From: an uncultured SAR86 cluster bacterium
Lineage (GTDB): Bacteria > Pseudomonadota > Gammaproteobacteria > Magnimaribacterales > AG-339-G14
NCBI GenBank assembly: GCA_902540995.1
Contig: CACBOY010000002.1
Span: forward strand, 1 to 64,000
Direction of reading: 5' to 3'
Length of the DNA: 64,000 nucleotides
Shown one piece after another: positions 24,901 through 34,192 of the stretch. The notes below the pieces were generated by a model. That model saw nothing but the letters and a program-made list of their open reading frames with translations. It had not been told where the DNA came from and did not search any database. Within the stretch, counting starts at the first letter, position 1. Each line of letters starts with the position of its first letter. The position numbers were made by a program, and so were the translations under genes.

Positions 24901-24976
24901 GGGTCGTTAGCTCAGTTGGTAGAGCAGTTGGCTTTTAATCAATTGGTCATAGGTTCGAATCCTATACGACCCACCA
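24901..24976 (+). tRNA. tRNA-Lys (anticodon UUU)
   Basis: The 76 bases fold as a full cloverleaf. The acceptor stem pairs GGGTCGT with ACGACCC, the D stem pairs GCTC with GAGC, and the anticodon stem pairs GTTGG with TCAAT (G-U pairs at two positions). The loop is CTTTTAA with anticodon TTT, and the T stem pairs ATAGG with CCTAT around TTCGAAT. The discriminator is A and the CCA end is encoded. It lies between cpoB and crcB. Confidence 0.97.
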
Positions 24977-24982
24977 AGAGTT

Positions 24983-25339
24983 ATGGTTTATCTTTTAATT
25001 GGAGTTGGAGCTTTTTTTGGGGCAATTTCAAGATTCCTTTTAAGCTCACTTCTTTCAAAATTAGTTTTCTTAGGATTCCCCTTAGGAACATTAACCGTAA
25101 ACTTAATCGGTTGTTTCTTTATTGGAATTTTTTTAGCTATAAACCTCTCAAATAAAGAGCTTATAAGCCCATTGATAATTATTGGTTTTTTAGGTTCTTT
25201 CACAACTTTTTCAGCCTTTACCAAAGAAGTTTTATTATTTTCAACCACAAGTGGAATTTTTATGGCATATTTTATAGCTCTAGTAATTACATCTTTCTGT
25301 TTACTCTCAACTTTTATCGGATATAAGATGTTTGCTTAA
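24983..25339 (+). CDS. crcB: Fluoride ion channel CrcB/FluC
   Basis: FluC exports fluoride as a dual-topology dimer. The 118-aa protein has four membrane segments and the family motifs GVGAFFGAISRF, PLGTLTVNLIGCFFIGIF and GFLGSFTTFSAFTKE, in which the Phe and Asn residues line the pore. It starts six bases after the tRNA CCA end, leaving no room for a fluoride riboswitch, so transcription is probably read through from the tRNA promoter. Confidence 0.93.
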   Translation: MVYLLIGVGAFFGAISRFLLSSLLSKLVFLGFPLGTLTVNLIGCFFIGIFLAINLSNKELISPLIIIGFLGSFTTFSAFTKEVLLFSTTSGIFMAYFIALVITSFCLLSTFIGYKMFA

Positions 25340-25340
25340 G

Positions 25341-25685
25341 ATGACTAAAACAATTTTTGAAAAAATTATTGATAGAGAGCTTCCTTCGAATATTGTTTAT
25401 GAGGACGACAAATGTATTGCAATTGAAGATATTGCTCCAAAGGCTCCAATTCATATTCTGATAATTCCAAAAAAATCAATTCCAAAGCTTTCAGAAGCTA
25501 AAATAGCTGATGAAGTTTTATTAGGTCATTTAATGATGGTACTTAAAAAAGTTGCTGAACAATTGGATGTACAAGATGCATTCAATGTAGTCATAAACAA
25601 TGGTGAAAAAGCTGGGCAAACAGTTTTTCATCTCCACATACATCTTTTAGCTGGAAAAAATTTTAGTGATCTATTTCCAGGTTAG
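25341..25685 (+). CDS. hinT: HIT family purine nucleoside phosphoramidase
   Basis: HinT hydrolyses nucleoside phosphoramidates. The 114-aa protein has TIFEKIIDRELPS, the DIAPKAPIHILIIPKK motif, and the histidine triad HLHIHLLAG at the C-terminus. ATG at 25341 is chosen because MTKTIFEKI is the family start; the ORF track uses TTG at 25332, inside crcB. It converges on the bepA-like gene with stops overlapping. Confidence 0.94.
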   Translation: MTKTIFEKIIDRELPSNIVYEDDKCIAIEDIAPKAPIHILIIPKKSIPKLSEAKIADEVLLGHLMMVLKKVAEQLDVQDAFNVVINNGEKAGQTVFHLHIHLLAGKNFSDLFPG

Positions 25686-27124
25686 GATAATTCTGTCAAA
25701 GCTTTTTTTGCAGCAAAAATCTCTTCTAAGCGTCTAATTATACTTTCTCTTACTTCAAAAAGATTTTGTGATAAAGATAATGCCTCTTTTAGTTGGAAAA
25801 CTGCTGCATCATGCCTACCAGTTAGGATGAAATATTCAGCTCTTGATCTATGCAATTCAAGAATATTACCTGATAGACCCTGTGCCTCAGCAAGCCTGAA
25901 CCATACATTGGGATCCGTTTCTCTATTTTTTGCTAACTCTTTTAGAATTTTTTCTGCTACATCCGATTGATTATTTTCAATATAGGCATCAGCTAGAAGA
26001 ATGGATGCAGCATAATTGTTATTATGAATTTCTAAAATATTTTTTCCAAGCGAAATAGCTTCATAATAGTTTTTTGCCGATAAATGAATCTCCATGAGGC
26101 TAGATTCTAATACAAGGTTATTTGGGCTTTCTTTAATAAGCTCTCTTAAAATTTTAAAGCTTTCTTCATAATTTTTTTCTTTTTTCAATGCTAAAGCCAA
26201 GCCATATTTGCTTGAAAGAGAAACATTTTTTTGATCAGATTTTAAATCCTTTTTGTATTTTTTTATCAGTTCTTTTGTATCTTTTTCTGCCCATATTTCA
26301 GATCTTTTTTGCATAAAATAAAAATCAAGATTATCTCGAAATGATCCTTCAGATGGCTTCGAAATATTATCAGCTCTAATTCTCATATCTGTTAATCTTT
26401 CACTAGGTAAAGGATGAGTCATAAGATAAGAGAATTGTTCAGAGTCTTCTCTCTGATATTTATCTTGCATTCTTTGAAACATCATTGTCATATCGTTTGG
26501 ATCAAATCCAGCTTTTACCAAATTATTAAAACCTATTCTGTCTGCTTCTTTTTCATTGCTTCTCGTATAGTTAATTGACATCTGTTGCATTGCTGCTGGA
26601 GCAATCATTATTGCCTCTGGATTCCTAGATGCAGCTGCAACTGCAATGCTTCCTAAAATCATTAGCGCATTTGCCAAAGGAGAACTTCTATTTTGAGACC
26701 TTGCATAGTGCCTTTGACTCAAATGAGCCAACTCATGACACATCACTGATGCAAGCTCACCTTCTCGTTTGGTGTTTAGGAACATACCTAGATTTATACC
26801 AATTATTCCTCCAGGAGCAGCAAAAGCATTTATAGATTCATCTTCCAGTATGATAAATTCAAATCTCCTGTCCCTTACTTCGCTTGTTTCAGAAAGACGA
26901 TATATCAAATCTTCCAAATAGGTCCTCATCAATGGATCTGAATGTTCCTTTGTAGATCCTCTGTACATTGCAAGCCACAGCCTTCCCAATTCATATTCTC
27001 CTGATAAAGATATCGAAGCGGATGAGTAATCGCCTAGAGTAGGGAGGGGATCTTCTTCAACAATCGAATAAAAATATGAAGAAAGAAACAATGTAATAAG
27101 TAATAAATATAATTTATTTATCAT
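25682..27124 (-). CDS. bepA: BepA-like M48 metalloprotease with TPR repeats
   Basis: BepA is a periplasmic protease/chaperone supporting outer-membrane protein assembly. It has a signal peptide (KLYLLLITLFLSSYFYS), the M48 zinc motif in VMCHELAHLSQRH with a downstream KEADRIGFNNLVKAGFDP glutamate ligand, MTHPLPSERLTDM, then about 200 residues of TPR repeats (ESFKILRELIKESPNNLVLE, SGNILELHRSRAEYFILTGRHDAA). The 480-aa length matches BepA (487 in E. coli). It diverges from the permease gene by a 36-base gap. Two other Bam-related genes (bamB, bamC) are in the window. Confidence 0.9.
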   Translation of the reverse strand: MINKLYLLLITLFLSSYFYSIVEEDPLPTLGDYSSASISLSGEYELGRLWLAMYRGSTKEHSDPLMRTYLEDLIYRLSETSEVRDRRFEFIILEDESINAFAAPGGIIGINLGMFLNTKREGELASVMCHELAHLSQRHYARSQNRSSPLANALMILGSIAVAAASRNPEAIMIAPAAMQQMSINYTRSNEKEADRIGFNNLVKAGFDPNDMTMMFQRMQDKYQREDSEQFSYLMTHPLPSERLTDMRIRADNISKPSEGSFRDNLDFYFMQKRSEIWAEKDTKELIKKYKKDLKSDQKNVSLSSKYGLALALKKEKNYEESFKILRELIKESPNNLVLESSLMEIHLSAKNYYEAISLGKNILEIHNNNYAASILLADAYIENNQSDVAEKILKELAKNRETDPNVWFRLAEAQGLSGNILELHRSRAEYFILTGRHDAAVFQLKEALSLSQNLFEVRESIIRRLEEIFAAKKALTELS

Positions 27125-27160
27125 TTAGAAAGTATAATTGATTAAAAGTAAAGGAAACAA

Positions 27161-28213
27161 ATGTTAAATTTTTTAAAAAGTTTTTTTGACAGGTATTTTT
27201 ATGACGATGAGCATTATGCTGCTTTATTTATTCTATCAATTGGAATAGTTATTCTTTATTTCATTGGAGGCATAATTGCCCCTGTTCTGGTAAGTATTTT
27301 AATTGCTTATATTTTAAATGGATTAATGAGTTTTTTAGAAGAAAAGGGCAATAGTAGATCATTGGCTTTAACAGTAACACTCATCGTTTTTAGTTTATTT
27401 TATTTATCAATATTTATATTTTTACCTTTTTTATCCAGGCAGATTTTGCTTTTGGTATCTGACATTCCGCAAATCTACGATTCAGTAAACGTTTTTATTT
27501 CAAACCAATTAGCAAATTATACAATCCAATCAAATCAACTGGAGGAGATTGTAATTAATGCATTTTCATACATACCCAGTTTATTTCAAAATGCTTTGCT
27601 GCAGCTAAATTCAGGTTTTGCGGCCGTAATGAATGCGTTACTTTATTTAATCATTGTTCCTTTTTTAGTTTTTTTTCTTTTGAAGGATAGGGATGTTTTT
27701 TTGAACTACGCGAAGGTTTTGCTTCCAAAAAAAAGGGATTTGTTGTCTAAAATCTGGAAGGACGTGAATATCCAATTATACGGATACTTAAGAGGCAAAG
27801 GCCTAGAAATGATAATTGTCTCTTTAGTAACAGGAGTCGTGTTTTCTTTACAAGATGTAAATTATTCAATTATTCTAGCTATCCTGGTAGGGCTTTCTGT
27901 TTTGATACCTTACGTTGGGGCTATATTAGTAACTATTCCAGTTATCTTAATTGGTCTTTTTCAGTGGGGATTAGATTCAAATTTTTATATTTTCTTAATC
28001 AGTTATTTAGTTATTCAAGCTTTAGATGGCAATGTTCTCATGCCTTTGTTATTAGGAAGAGAAGTCAACTTACATCCAGTCTTAATCATCACCGCTGTGC
28101 TGATTTTTGGAGGTATTTGGGGGTTTTGGGGGCTACTTTTAGCAATTCCTATTGCAACTTTTCTAAGAGCAATTATGGTTGCATGGCCCACAAAAGAAGA
28201 TTTAGTAAATTAG
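27161..28213 (+). CDS. AI-2E family transporter (PerM-like permease)
   Basis: This 350-aa polytopic inner-membrane protein has around seven to eight hydrophobic segments. Family landmarks are GGIIAPVLVSILIAYILNG near the N-terminus, FLLKDRDVFLNYAK mid-protein, and the C-terminal VGLSVLIPYVGAILVTIPV, DGNVLMPLLLGREVNLHPV and GFWGLLLAIPIATFLRA. In E. coli perM lies beside bepA and bcp, the same trio found here. Members include putative exporters of unsettled substrate and sodium/proton antiporters, so I assign only the family. It converges with bcp (4-base overlap). Confidence 0.88.
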   Translation: MLNFLKSFFDRYFYDDEHYAALFILSIGIVILYFIGGIIAPVLVSILIAYILNGLMSFLEEKGNSRSLALTVTLIVFSLFYLSIFIFLPFLSRQILLLVSDIPQIYDSVNVFISNQLANYTIQSNQLEEIVINAFSYIPSLFQNALLQLNSGFAAVMNALLYLIIVPFLVFFLLKDRDVFLNYAKVLLPKKRDLLSKIWKDVNIQLYGYLRGKGLEMIIVSLVTGVVFSLQDVNYSIILAILVGLSVLIPYVGAILVTIPVILIGLFQWGLDSNFYIFLISYLVIQALDGNVLMPLLLGREVNLHPVLIITAVLIFGGIWGFWGLLLAIPIATFLRAIMVAWPTKEDLVN

Positions 28214-28662
28214 TCTATACTTGATAGGACATCTTCAGCATGTCCTTTTACTTTTACTTTTCTCCATTCTTTTAAAAGCTTTCCATCTGAATCAATCAAA
28301 AACGTACTTCTTTCAATACCCATATATTTTTTACCGTACATACTTTTTTCTTTGATGACATCAAAAATTTTACAAACTTTTTCATCAGGATCAGAAATTA
28401 ATTCAAAAGGAAAATTGAACTTATTTTTAAAGCTTTCATGAGATTTTAAGGAGTCTTTAGATACTCCAAAAATTTTTGTATTCTTTTTTTTAAATAACTT
28501 GAAATTATCCCTAAAATCTTCGCCTTCGGAAGTACATCCTGGCGTGTTATCTCTGGGGTAAAAATATATTACGATTTTTTGACCTTTATAATCTGCCAAA
28601 TTGAAATCATTTTTTCCTGACATTTCTGCCTTAAAATTTTTTATTTTTGTTCCTATTTTCAT
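28210..28662 (-). CDS. bcp: Thiol peroxidase Bcp (peroxiredoxin Q)
   Basis: Bcp reduces hydroperoxides using a peroxidatic cysteine. The active site YFYPRDNTPGCTSEGEDFRDN places that Cys at residue 43. The position five residues later, occupied by Cys in E. coli Bcp (CTVQAC), is Asp here, so this looks like a one-Cys type or one that uses a distal Cys (KVCKIF). The 150-aa length is normal. A 65-base AT-rich gap separates it from divergent dapA. Confidence 0.93.
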   Translation of the reverse strand: MKIGTKIKNFKAEMSGKNDFNLADYKGQKIVIYFYPRDNTPGCTSEGEDFRDNFKLFKKKNTKIFGVSKDSLKSHESFKNKFNFPFELISDPDEKVCKIFDVIKEKSMYGKKYMGIERSTFLIDSDGKLLKEWRKVKVKGHAEDVLSSID

Positions 28663-28727
28663 ATTTTTAATTAAGATTTGTTAAGTTATGAAATAATACC
28701 ATTTATTAAAATTTCATAAAAACTCCA

Positions 28728-29618
28728 ATGTTAATCAAAGGATCAATAACAGCTTTAGTTACTCCAATGAATGAGAAAGGAGATCTAGACTATGATTCTC
28801 TTGAAAAGCTTATTAACTATCAAATAAATTCAGGAATTTCTGGATTGGTTGCAGTTGGAACAACAGGAGAGTCGGCAACTATAGATTTTAAAGACCATAT
28901 CAAGCTGATTGAATTTTTTGTAAAAATTAATAAAGGTAGAGTTCATATCATCGCAGGTACTGGAGCGAATTCAACAGAAGAGGCACTTCATCTGACCAAA
29001 GAAGCAAAAATTGCTGGTGCTGATGCAGCTTTATTGGTCTCTCCCTATTACAACAAACCTCCTCAAGACGGTATCTATTACCATCATATGAAAATTGCAG
29101 ATGAAGTAGATATTCCCCAAATTCTCTATAATGTCCCTTCGAGAACTGCCAGCTTTATTGAGCCTGAAACTGTTCTTAGGCTTTCATCACATAAAAATAT
29201 CATCGGTATAAAAGATGCTACTGGAGACATGAAAAACCATTCTGAGGTCTTAAAATTATGTAAAAAGGAAATTGAAAACCACAATTTTTCATTATATTCA
29301 GGAGATGATTTTTCTTCGTTAGAATTCTTGAAAAATGGAGGTCATGGAACCATTTCAGTTACCTCAAACATTGTCCCTGATATTATTTCGGAAATATGCA
29401 AGGTCGTCGATAATAATTATTCTAAAGCTAAAGAACTTGATGATAGTTTAATGGCTCTTAATAAGAACTTATTCTGCGAATCTAACCCAATTCCTGTAAA
29501 ATGGGCTCTATACAAAATGGGATTAATTAAAAGGGGAATTAGATTGCCTTTGCTAGAACTTAGTGATTCCTTTAAAGAGCCTTTAGAGAACTCTCTCAAA
29601 AAGCTTAATTTGATATAG
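28728..29618 (+). CDS. dapA: 4-hydroxy-tetrahydrodipicolinate synthase
   Basis: DapA condenses pyruvate with aspartate semialdehyde in lysine and diaminopimelate synthesis, feeding peptidoglycan. It shows GSITALVTPMNEKGDLD, VGTTGESATID, the tyrosine motif ILYNVPSRTA and the Schiff-base lysine in IIGIKDATGD, followed by YSGDDFSSLEFL. The 296-aa length is typical. It starts the dapA-bamC-purC cluster found in E. coli. Confidence 0.97.
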   Translation: MLIKGSITALVTPMNEKGDLDYDSLEKLINYQINSGISGLVAVGTTGESATIDFKDHIKLIEFFVKINKGRVHIIAGTGANSTEEALHLTKEAKIAGADAALLVSPYYNKPPQDGIYYHHMKIADEVDIPQILYNVPSRTASFIEPETVLRLSSHKNIIGIKDATGDMKNHSEVLKLCKKEIENHNFSLYSGDDFSSLEFLKNGGHGTISVTSNIVPDIISEICKVVDNNYSKAKELDDSLMALNKNLFCESNPIPVKWALYKMGLIKRGIRLPLLELSDSFKEPLENSLKKLNLI

Positions 29619-29626
29619 TTTAATAA

Positions 29627-30598
29627 ATGAAAATATTAATAAGTTTATTGCTTTCTTTTTTTGCATTTTCATGTGCAATTGAAAAATCAGAAAATACCAT
29701 AGATAAGAAAAGGTTTGTTGATTCTTCGAAGACCGAAAATATTCTGCTCAATAAAGATGTTTTACAAGACTCTTCTTTTATCATCGATAAGTATCCTATT
29801 CTTGGAGAAGTTGAAGTCTTTGATAGTCAAGAAAAAATAACAACACCAAGACCGAAACAACTCTTTTCTGCTGCCTCTCCAAATGAAATTAGACTTCATA
29901 AGCTTGGTGAAATCAGATGGGTTTACTTAGGCCAAGAACCAAGTGCTGCCTGGCCGATGACAATAGGTTTTTTGGAAAATAACAATGATTTGGGTGTAGA
30001 TTCTTTTGACGCTAACTCGGGAACCATAAATTCAAAAATTTTTAAACATGAAAATGTAGATTCAAAATTTGTCTTCAAAATCGAAAGAGGATTGCAACAA
30101 TCAAGTTCTGAAATTTTTGTTTCTCAATTAAAAAGAATAGATAATTCATGGCAAATTATTCCATCTGAAGAGAGTAAGTTAGATGAATTAACTAATGAAT
30201 TCTATGAGTACTTATCGTCTTCTGGCCCATCTACAGGGACTTCGCTAGTTGCTTTAAATTTAAATGCAACAAATAAAACTGAAGTAATTACAGACGACAT
30301 AACCGGCTTATCAAAAATAAAATTAAAAATAAATTTTCCTCGAGCCTGGGCTGCACTAAGAAGATCTCTATTATTTGCTGGCTACAAAATAATTGATGAA
30401 GATAGAAATCAAGGTAAATTTTATTTAGAATATTCCCTAAAGAGATCTTTGCTTGACCGTAGGGCAGATATTACGAGTGTAGAGATCATTGTTAAAGAAC
30501 TGAGCTCTAAAGAGTGTCTAATTTCTACCAGTTTGGATAAAGAAAACCTGGACCTATCAGAAGAGATTATTTCTCAAATTAATCAATCATTGTCATAA
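29627..30598 (+). CDS. bamC: Outer membrane assembly lipoprotein BamC
   Basis: BamC is an accessory lipoprotein of the BAM complex. A lipoprotein signal peptide (KILISLLLSFFAFSC) puts the lipidated Cys at residue 16. After a disordered region, two helix-grip domains are recognisable by similarity of pattern (ISKIKLKINFPRAWAALRRSLLFAGYKIID). The 323-aa length matches E. coli BamC (344). Placement between dapA and purC, as in E. coli, supports the call more strongly than sequence, since BamC diverges fast. Confidence 0.85.
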   Translation: MKILISLLLSFFAFSCAIEKSENTIDKKRFVDSSKTENILLNKDVLQDSSFIIDKYPILGEVEVFDSQEKITTPRPKQLFSAASPNEIRLHKLGEIRWVYLGQEPSAAWPMTIGFLENNNDLGVDSFDANSGTINSKIFKHENVDSKFVFKIERGLQQSSSEIFVSQLKRIDNSWQIIPSEESKLDELTNEFYEYLSSSGPSTGTSLVALNLNATNKTEVITDDITGLSKIKLKINFPRAWAALRRSLLFAGYKIIDEDRNQGKFYLEYSLKRSLLDRRADITSVEIIVKELSSKECLISTSLDKENLDLSEEIISQINQSLS

Positions 30599-30605
30599 TT
30601 TTTAA

Positions 30606-31319
30606 ATGGAAAAGAAAGAATTACTAACAAAAGGAAAAGCCAAAGAACTTTATAAAACATCAGATGAATCTAAGCTTGTAATGGATTTTACTGATGACAC
30701 CTCTGCATTTGATGGAAAAAAAATTGAACAATTAGCCGGAAAGGGTACTGTCAATAACAGATTCAATAACTTTATTATGAGTCATTTAGACTCCAAAGGC
30801 GTAGCTTGTCATCTTCTAGAAGAACTAAATGATCGCGAGAGCTTGGTTTTGTCTTTAGACATGTTTCCAATTGAATGTGTCGTGAGGAATTATGCTGCAG
30901 GAAGTATTTGTAAGCGCCTTGGTCTTGAGGAGGGAAGGAAATTTGAAAATCCTATCTTCGAATTCTTTTACAAAGATGATGACTTAGGTGATCCAATGAT
31001 AAATGATAATCACATAATATCTTTTGGTTGGGCAGAAGCAGATGATATAGATGCTTTAAAAAAACTCACATTAGAAATTAACGATCATTTAGTAGATTTA
31101 TTTCTTAAAGCGGATCTAATCCTTGTAGACTTCAAATTAGAGTTTGGAAAAAACTCAGGAAAAATATATCTTGGAGATGAATTTACTCCTGATGGTTGTA
31201 GAGTATGGGATAAGGAAACTAAAAAGAAATTAGATAAAGATAGATTTAGACTGGGTCTTGGAGACGTGGTTGAATCTTACCAAGAAATTGCACACAGACT
31301 TGGCGTAAATTTAACTTAA
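30606..31319 (+). CDS. purC: Phosphoribosylaminoimidazole-succinocarboxamide synthase
   Basis: PurC adds aspartate to CAIR in purine synthesis. Motifs are LTKGKAKELYKTSDES, DDTSAFDGKK, PIECVVRNYAAGS, ILVDFKLEFGKN and LGDEFTPDGCRVWD. The 237-aa length equals that of E. coli PurC. It is the last gene of dapA-bamC-purC and converges on the Kor operon with a 9-base overlap. Confidence 0.97.
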   Translation: MEKKELLTKGKAKELYKTSDESKLVMDFTDDTSAFDGKKIEQLAGKGTVNNRFNNFIMSHLDSKGVACHLLEELNDRESLVLSLDMFPIECVVRNYAAGSICKRLGLEEGRKFENPIFEFFYKDDDLGDPMINDNHIISFGWAEADDIDALKKLTLEINDHLVDLFLKADLILVDFKLEFGKNSGKIYLGDEFTPDGCRVWDKETKKKLDKDRFRLGLGDVVESYQEIAHRLGVNLT

Positions 31320-32363
31320 ACCTTTATTTATTTCTTCCAATATTTCGCTGCCAGGACAAAGTTCATCTTGTTCCAGAGTGTTAAGAGGTTTATCAGGCAA
31401 GTCCATTATTTCAGTTAAAGGCTTGCATTTATTGTCTACATAAAGCAATCCGGTGATAATTTTTCCTTCTTTATCTTTTTCCCTAATTAACTCCAAAGAT
31501 TTCCCGGCATCCGTGGGATCAAAATTATGATCTATTTTTTCTAATGACAGTCTTGAGCCATCATGAAGCTTTACTTCTACACTCGAACCGTCATCATAAT
31601 TAGTCTTAATTTCCTCTCCTAGGGGAACAAAATCTGTTTTGCCCATAGCTTCATTGTGATTTCGAATGTAATCGTAACTTTTAGTTGAAGAATCATGATT
31701 ATTGAAGGTCACACAAGGACTAATAATGTCTAAGAGTGCAAAACCTTTATGTTGAATTGCACCCATAATTAAAGGAACCAACTGATCTCTATCTCCAGAA
31801 AAGCTTCTGGCTACATAGGATGCTCCCATCTGTATTGCCATTGAAGTAAGATCAATTGGCGGGAATAAATTATCTTCTCCATATTTATTTTTAGATTCAA
31901 GGTCATTTGTTGCGGAAAATTGTCCTTTTGTTAAACCATATGTTCCATTATTTTCAACAAAATACACCATATTCACTTGTCTTCTTATTGCATGAATAAA
32001 TTGACCTATACCAATTGAAGCACTATCTCCATCTCCCGATACTCCCAAATAAAGGAGATCTTCATTAGCGCAATTTGCTCCTGTTGCTATAGAAGGCATC
32101 CTTCCATGAACAGAATTAAATCCATGAGAAGCATTTAAAAAGTATGCCGGAGCTTTTGAAGAACATCCAATCCCAGACAATTTAGCTACTTTGTATGCTT
32201 CTATATTTAACCTAAAACAGGCTTCAATGATACAAGCGCTTATTGAATCATGGCCACATCCAGCACATAGAGTAGAAACGCCACCTTCATAATCTCTTCT
32301 AGTGAGACCTAACTTATTTTTTTCTAAATTGGGGTGTTTATTTATTGGTTTAAAGTAACTCAT
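31311..32363 (-). CDS. korB: 2-oxoacid:ferredoxin oxidoreductase beta subunit
   Basis: This is the thiamine diphosphate-binding subunit of a CoA-acylating 2-oxoacid:ferredoxin oxidoreductase. It shows LCAGCGHDSI, the TPP/Mg motif GDGDSASIGIGQF with downstream VENNGTYGLTKGQF, and ALLDIISPCVTFNNHD. The length of 350 aa is typical for KorB. It overlaps the alpha gene by 4 bases, with the flavoprotein gene in front of both. Since sucAB is absent from the sdh-suc cluster here, 2-oxoglutarate is the most likely substrate; sequence alone does not prove 2-oxoglutarate over pyruvate. Confidence 0.92.
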   Translation of the reverse strand: MSYFKPINKHPNLEKNKLGLTRRDYEGGVSTLCAGCGHDSISACIIEACFRLNIEAYKVAKLSGIGCSSKAPAYFLNASHGFNSVHGRMPSIATGANCANEDLLYLGVSGDGDSASIGIGQFIHAIRRQVNMVYFVENNGTYGLTKGQFSATNDLESKNKYGEDNLFPPIDLTSMAIQMGASYVARSFSGDRDQLVPLIMGAIQHKGFALLDIISPCVTFNNHDSSTKSYDYIRNHNEAMGKTDFVPLGEEIKTNYDDGSSVEVKLHDGSRLSLEKIDHNFDPTDAGKSLELIREKDKEGKIITGLLYVDNKCKPLTEIMDLPDKPLNTLEQDELCPGSEILEEINKGLS

Positions 32364-34192
32364 GTGATTAATGCCTGTTGTGACTCTCTTTCATATATTT
32401 TCTTAGCAATAAATTTTGCCTGAATTGGATCCCCATTGAACCACACTAGTGATCTAAGTTTTTCTGCTGAAATTCCACCTTCAGCCATTATTAAAGTTCT
32501 CATTTGACTATCCCTATTTTGTTCAATCACATAGATAAGGTCATGATTTTCGATAAATTCCCATACATCTAAATTGAAAGGGAAAGATCTAATTCTCATT
32601 AAATCTACCTCAATGTTATTTTCATTGAGAATATCTTTAGCCTCATACATTGCTGCAGATGTACTTCCATAAAAAATTACTCCAGAACTTCCTTGTTTTT
32701 CAGAAAGATTAATAATTGGATCGGGAACTAATTCAGACGCAGTCCTAAACTTTTTAACCAATCTTGTTAAAGTTTGCTCATTAATATCTCCATTTTCGGT
32801 ATACCTAGCATATTCATCATGAGATGTCCCTCTTGTGAAGAATGCTCCCTTCTCAGGGTGAGTTCCAGGATAGGTTCTATAGCAGATACCATCATCATCA
32901 ACGTCTAAATATCTCCCAAAATTATCCATCTTGTCTAAATCTTCAGCCTTAAGAACTTTTCCTCTGTCATATTTCTGTTCATCGTCCCAGTCAAATTTAT
33001 CTGTAACCCAATCATTCATTCCAATATCTAAATCACTAATTACAAATACAGGAGTTTGTAATCTTTCTGCTAAATTAAAAGCTTCAGCAGAAAATTCAAA
33101 ACACTCCTGAGGATCTTCTGGAAATAAAAGCACATGTTTAGTGTCACCATGTGAAGCATAAGCACAAGAAAGTATATCTGATTGTTGAGTTCTAGTTGGC
33201 ATTCCAGTTGAAGGTCCACCTCTTTGAATATTGAAAATAACAAGAGGTACTTCTGCAAAATAAGCTAAACCTAAAAATTCACTCATTAAGGAAATGCCAG
33301 GGCCGCTTGTTGCAGTGAAGCCTCTTGCGCCATTCCAATTTGCACCTATGGCCATTCCAACTGCAGCTAATTCATCTTCTGCTTGAACACTTATATAATT
33401 ATTTTTACCTGTCTGAGGATCAACCCTATATTTTGAAGCGTATTTTTCAAAGCCTTCAGCAACAGAGGTTGATGGCGTAATTGGATACCAAGAGCAAAAT
33501 GTAGCTCCTCCATAGACCGCTCCCAATCCACATGCGTCATTTCCGGAAACAAGTATTTTATCCTTTAGTTTGTCCTCCCTTTTAACGTTAATTCCTAGCG
33601 GATAAGGTAAATTCTTTAAAACGTAATCTCTTCCAATATTTAAGGCTTTTATATTTGGTTCGATCAGTGCAGGCTTGCTTACAAACTGTTCTGAAATTAA
33701 TTTCTCAAGAACTTCATATTCAATTTCCAAAAGAGGCGATAATGCTCCTACATAGGCAATATTTTTAAATAATGCCCTTTGTTTAGCGTTAGTAAAGGAA
33801 TCTACACAAAGTTGCGTTAAAGGTATTTCGATAACAGTAATGTCATCCCTATTAAAATTTCTTTTCCAAGTAGAATCGTATAAAAGGTAACCACCTTCTG
33901 AAATTTCCTCAACGTCTTGAGTATAAGTTTGGGGATTCATAGCAACAGCAATATCTACACCACCTCTACTTCCTAAGTATCCTTTATTATTTACTCTGAC
34001 TTCAAACCAAGTAGGCAAGCCTTGAATATTTGAAGGAAAAATATTTTTTGGACTAATAGGTATGCCCATCCTAAAGATAGATTTAGCAAACATTTGGTTA
34101 GCACTTGCAGAACCTGTTCCATTTACATTTGCAAATTTAATGACAAAGTCATTAAGCGAATTAATGGGATCAACTTTTACAGGATTTTCCAC
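32360..34192 (-). CDS. korA: 2-oxoacid:ferredoxin oxidoreductase alpha subunit with fused gamma domain
   Basis: The 610-aa protein joins a gamma domain (residues 1 to about 190; VNGTGSASANQMFAKSIFRMGIPIS) to the alpha domain (ACGLGAVYGGATFCSWYPITPSTSVAEGFE, then AEDELAAVGMAIGANWNGARGFTATSGPG). This gamma-alpha fusion is the usual KorA form in aerobic bacteria. With KorB it oxidatively decarboxylates a 2-oxoacid to acyl-CoA and reduces ferredoxin. Stop and start codons are shared with the neighbours on both sides (1- and 4-base overlaps), so the three are one operon. Confidence 0.93.
   Translation of the reverse strand: MENPVKVDPINSLNDFVIKFANVNGTGSASANQMFAKSIFRMGIPISPKNIFPSNIQGLPTWFEVRVNNKGYLGSRGGVDIAVAMNPQTYTQDVEEISEGGYLLYDSTWKRNFNRDDITVIEIPLTQLCVDSFTNAKQRALFKNIAYVGALSPLLEIEYEVLEKLISEQFVSKPALIEPNIKALNIGRDYVLKNLPYPLGINVKREDKLKDKILVSGNDACGLGAVYGGATFCSWYPITPSTSVAEGFEKYASKYRVDPQTGKNNYISVQAEDELAAVGMAIGANWNGARGFTATSGPGISLMSEFLGLAYFAEVPLVIFNIQRGGPSTGMPTRTQQSDILSCAYASHGDTKHVLLFPEDPQECFEFSAEAFNLAERLQTPVFVISDLDIGMNDWVTDKFDWDDEQKYDRGKVLKAEDLDKMDNFGRYLDVDDDGICYRTYPGTHPEKGAFFTRGTSHDEYARYTENGDINEQTLTRLVKKFRTASELVPDPIINLSEKQGSSGVIFYGSTSAAMYEAKDILNENNIEVDLMRIRSFPFNLDVWEFIENHDLIYVIEQNRDSQMRTLIMAEGGISAEKLRSLVWFNGDPIQAKFIAKKIYERESQQALIT

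Noticed and set aside
24977-24982. Possible fluoride riboswitch before crcB
   Set aside because: Only six bases separate the tRNA CCA end from the ATG; there is no room for the aptamer.
24916-25155. 79-aa ORF running through tRNA-Lys into crcB
   Set aside because: It reads through a structural tRNA and is an out-of-frame version of crcB.
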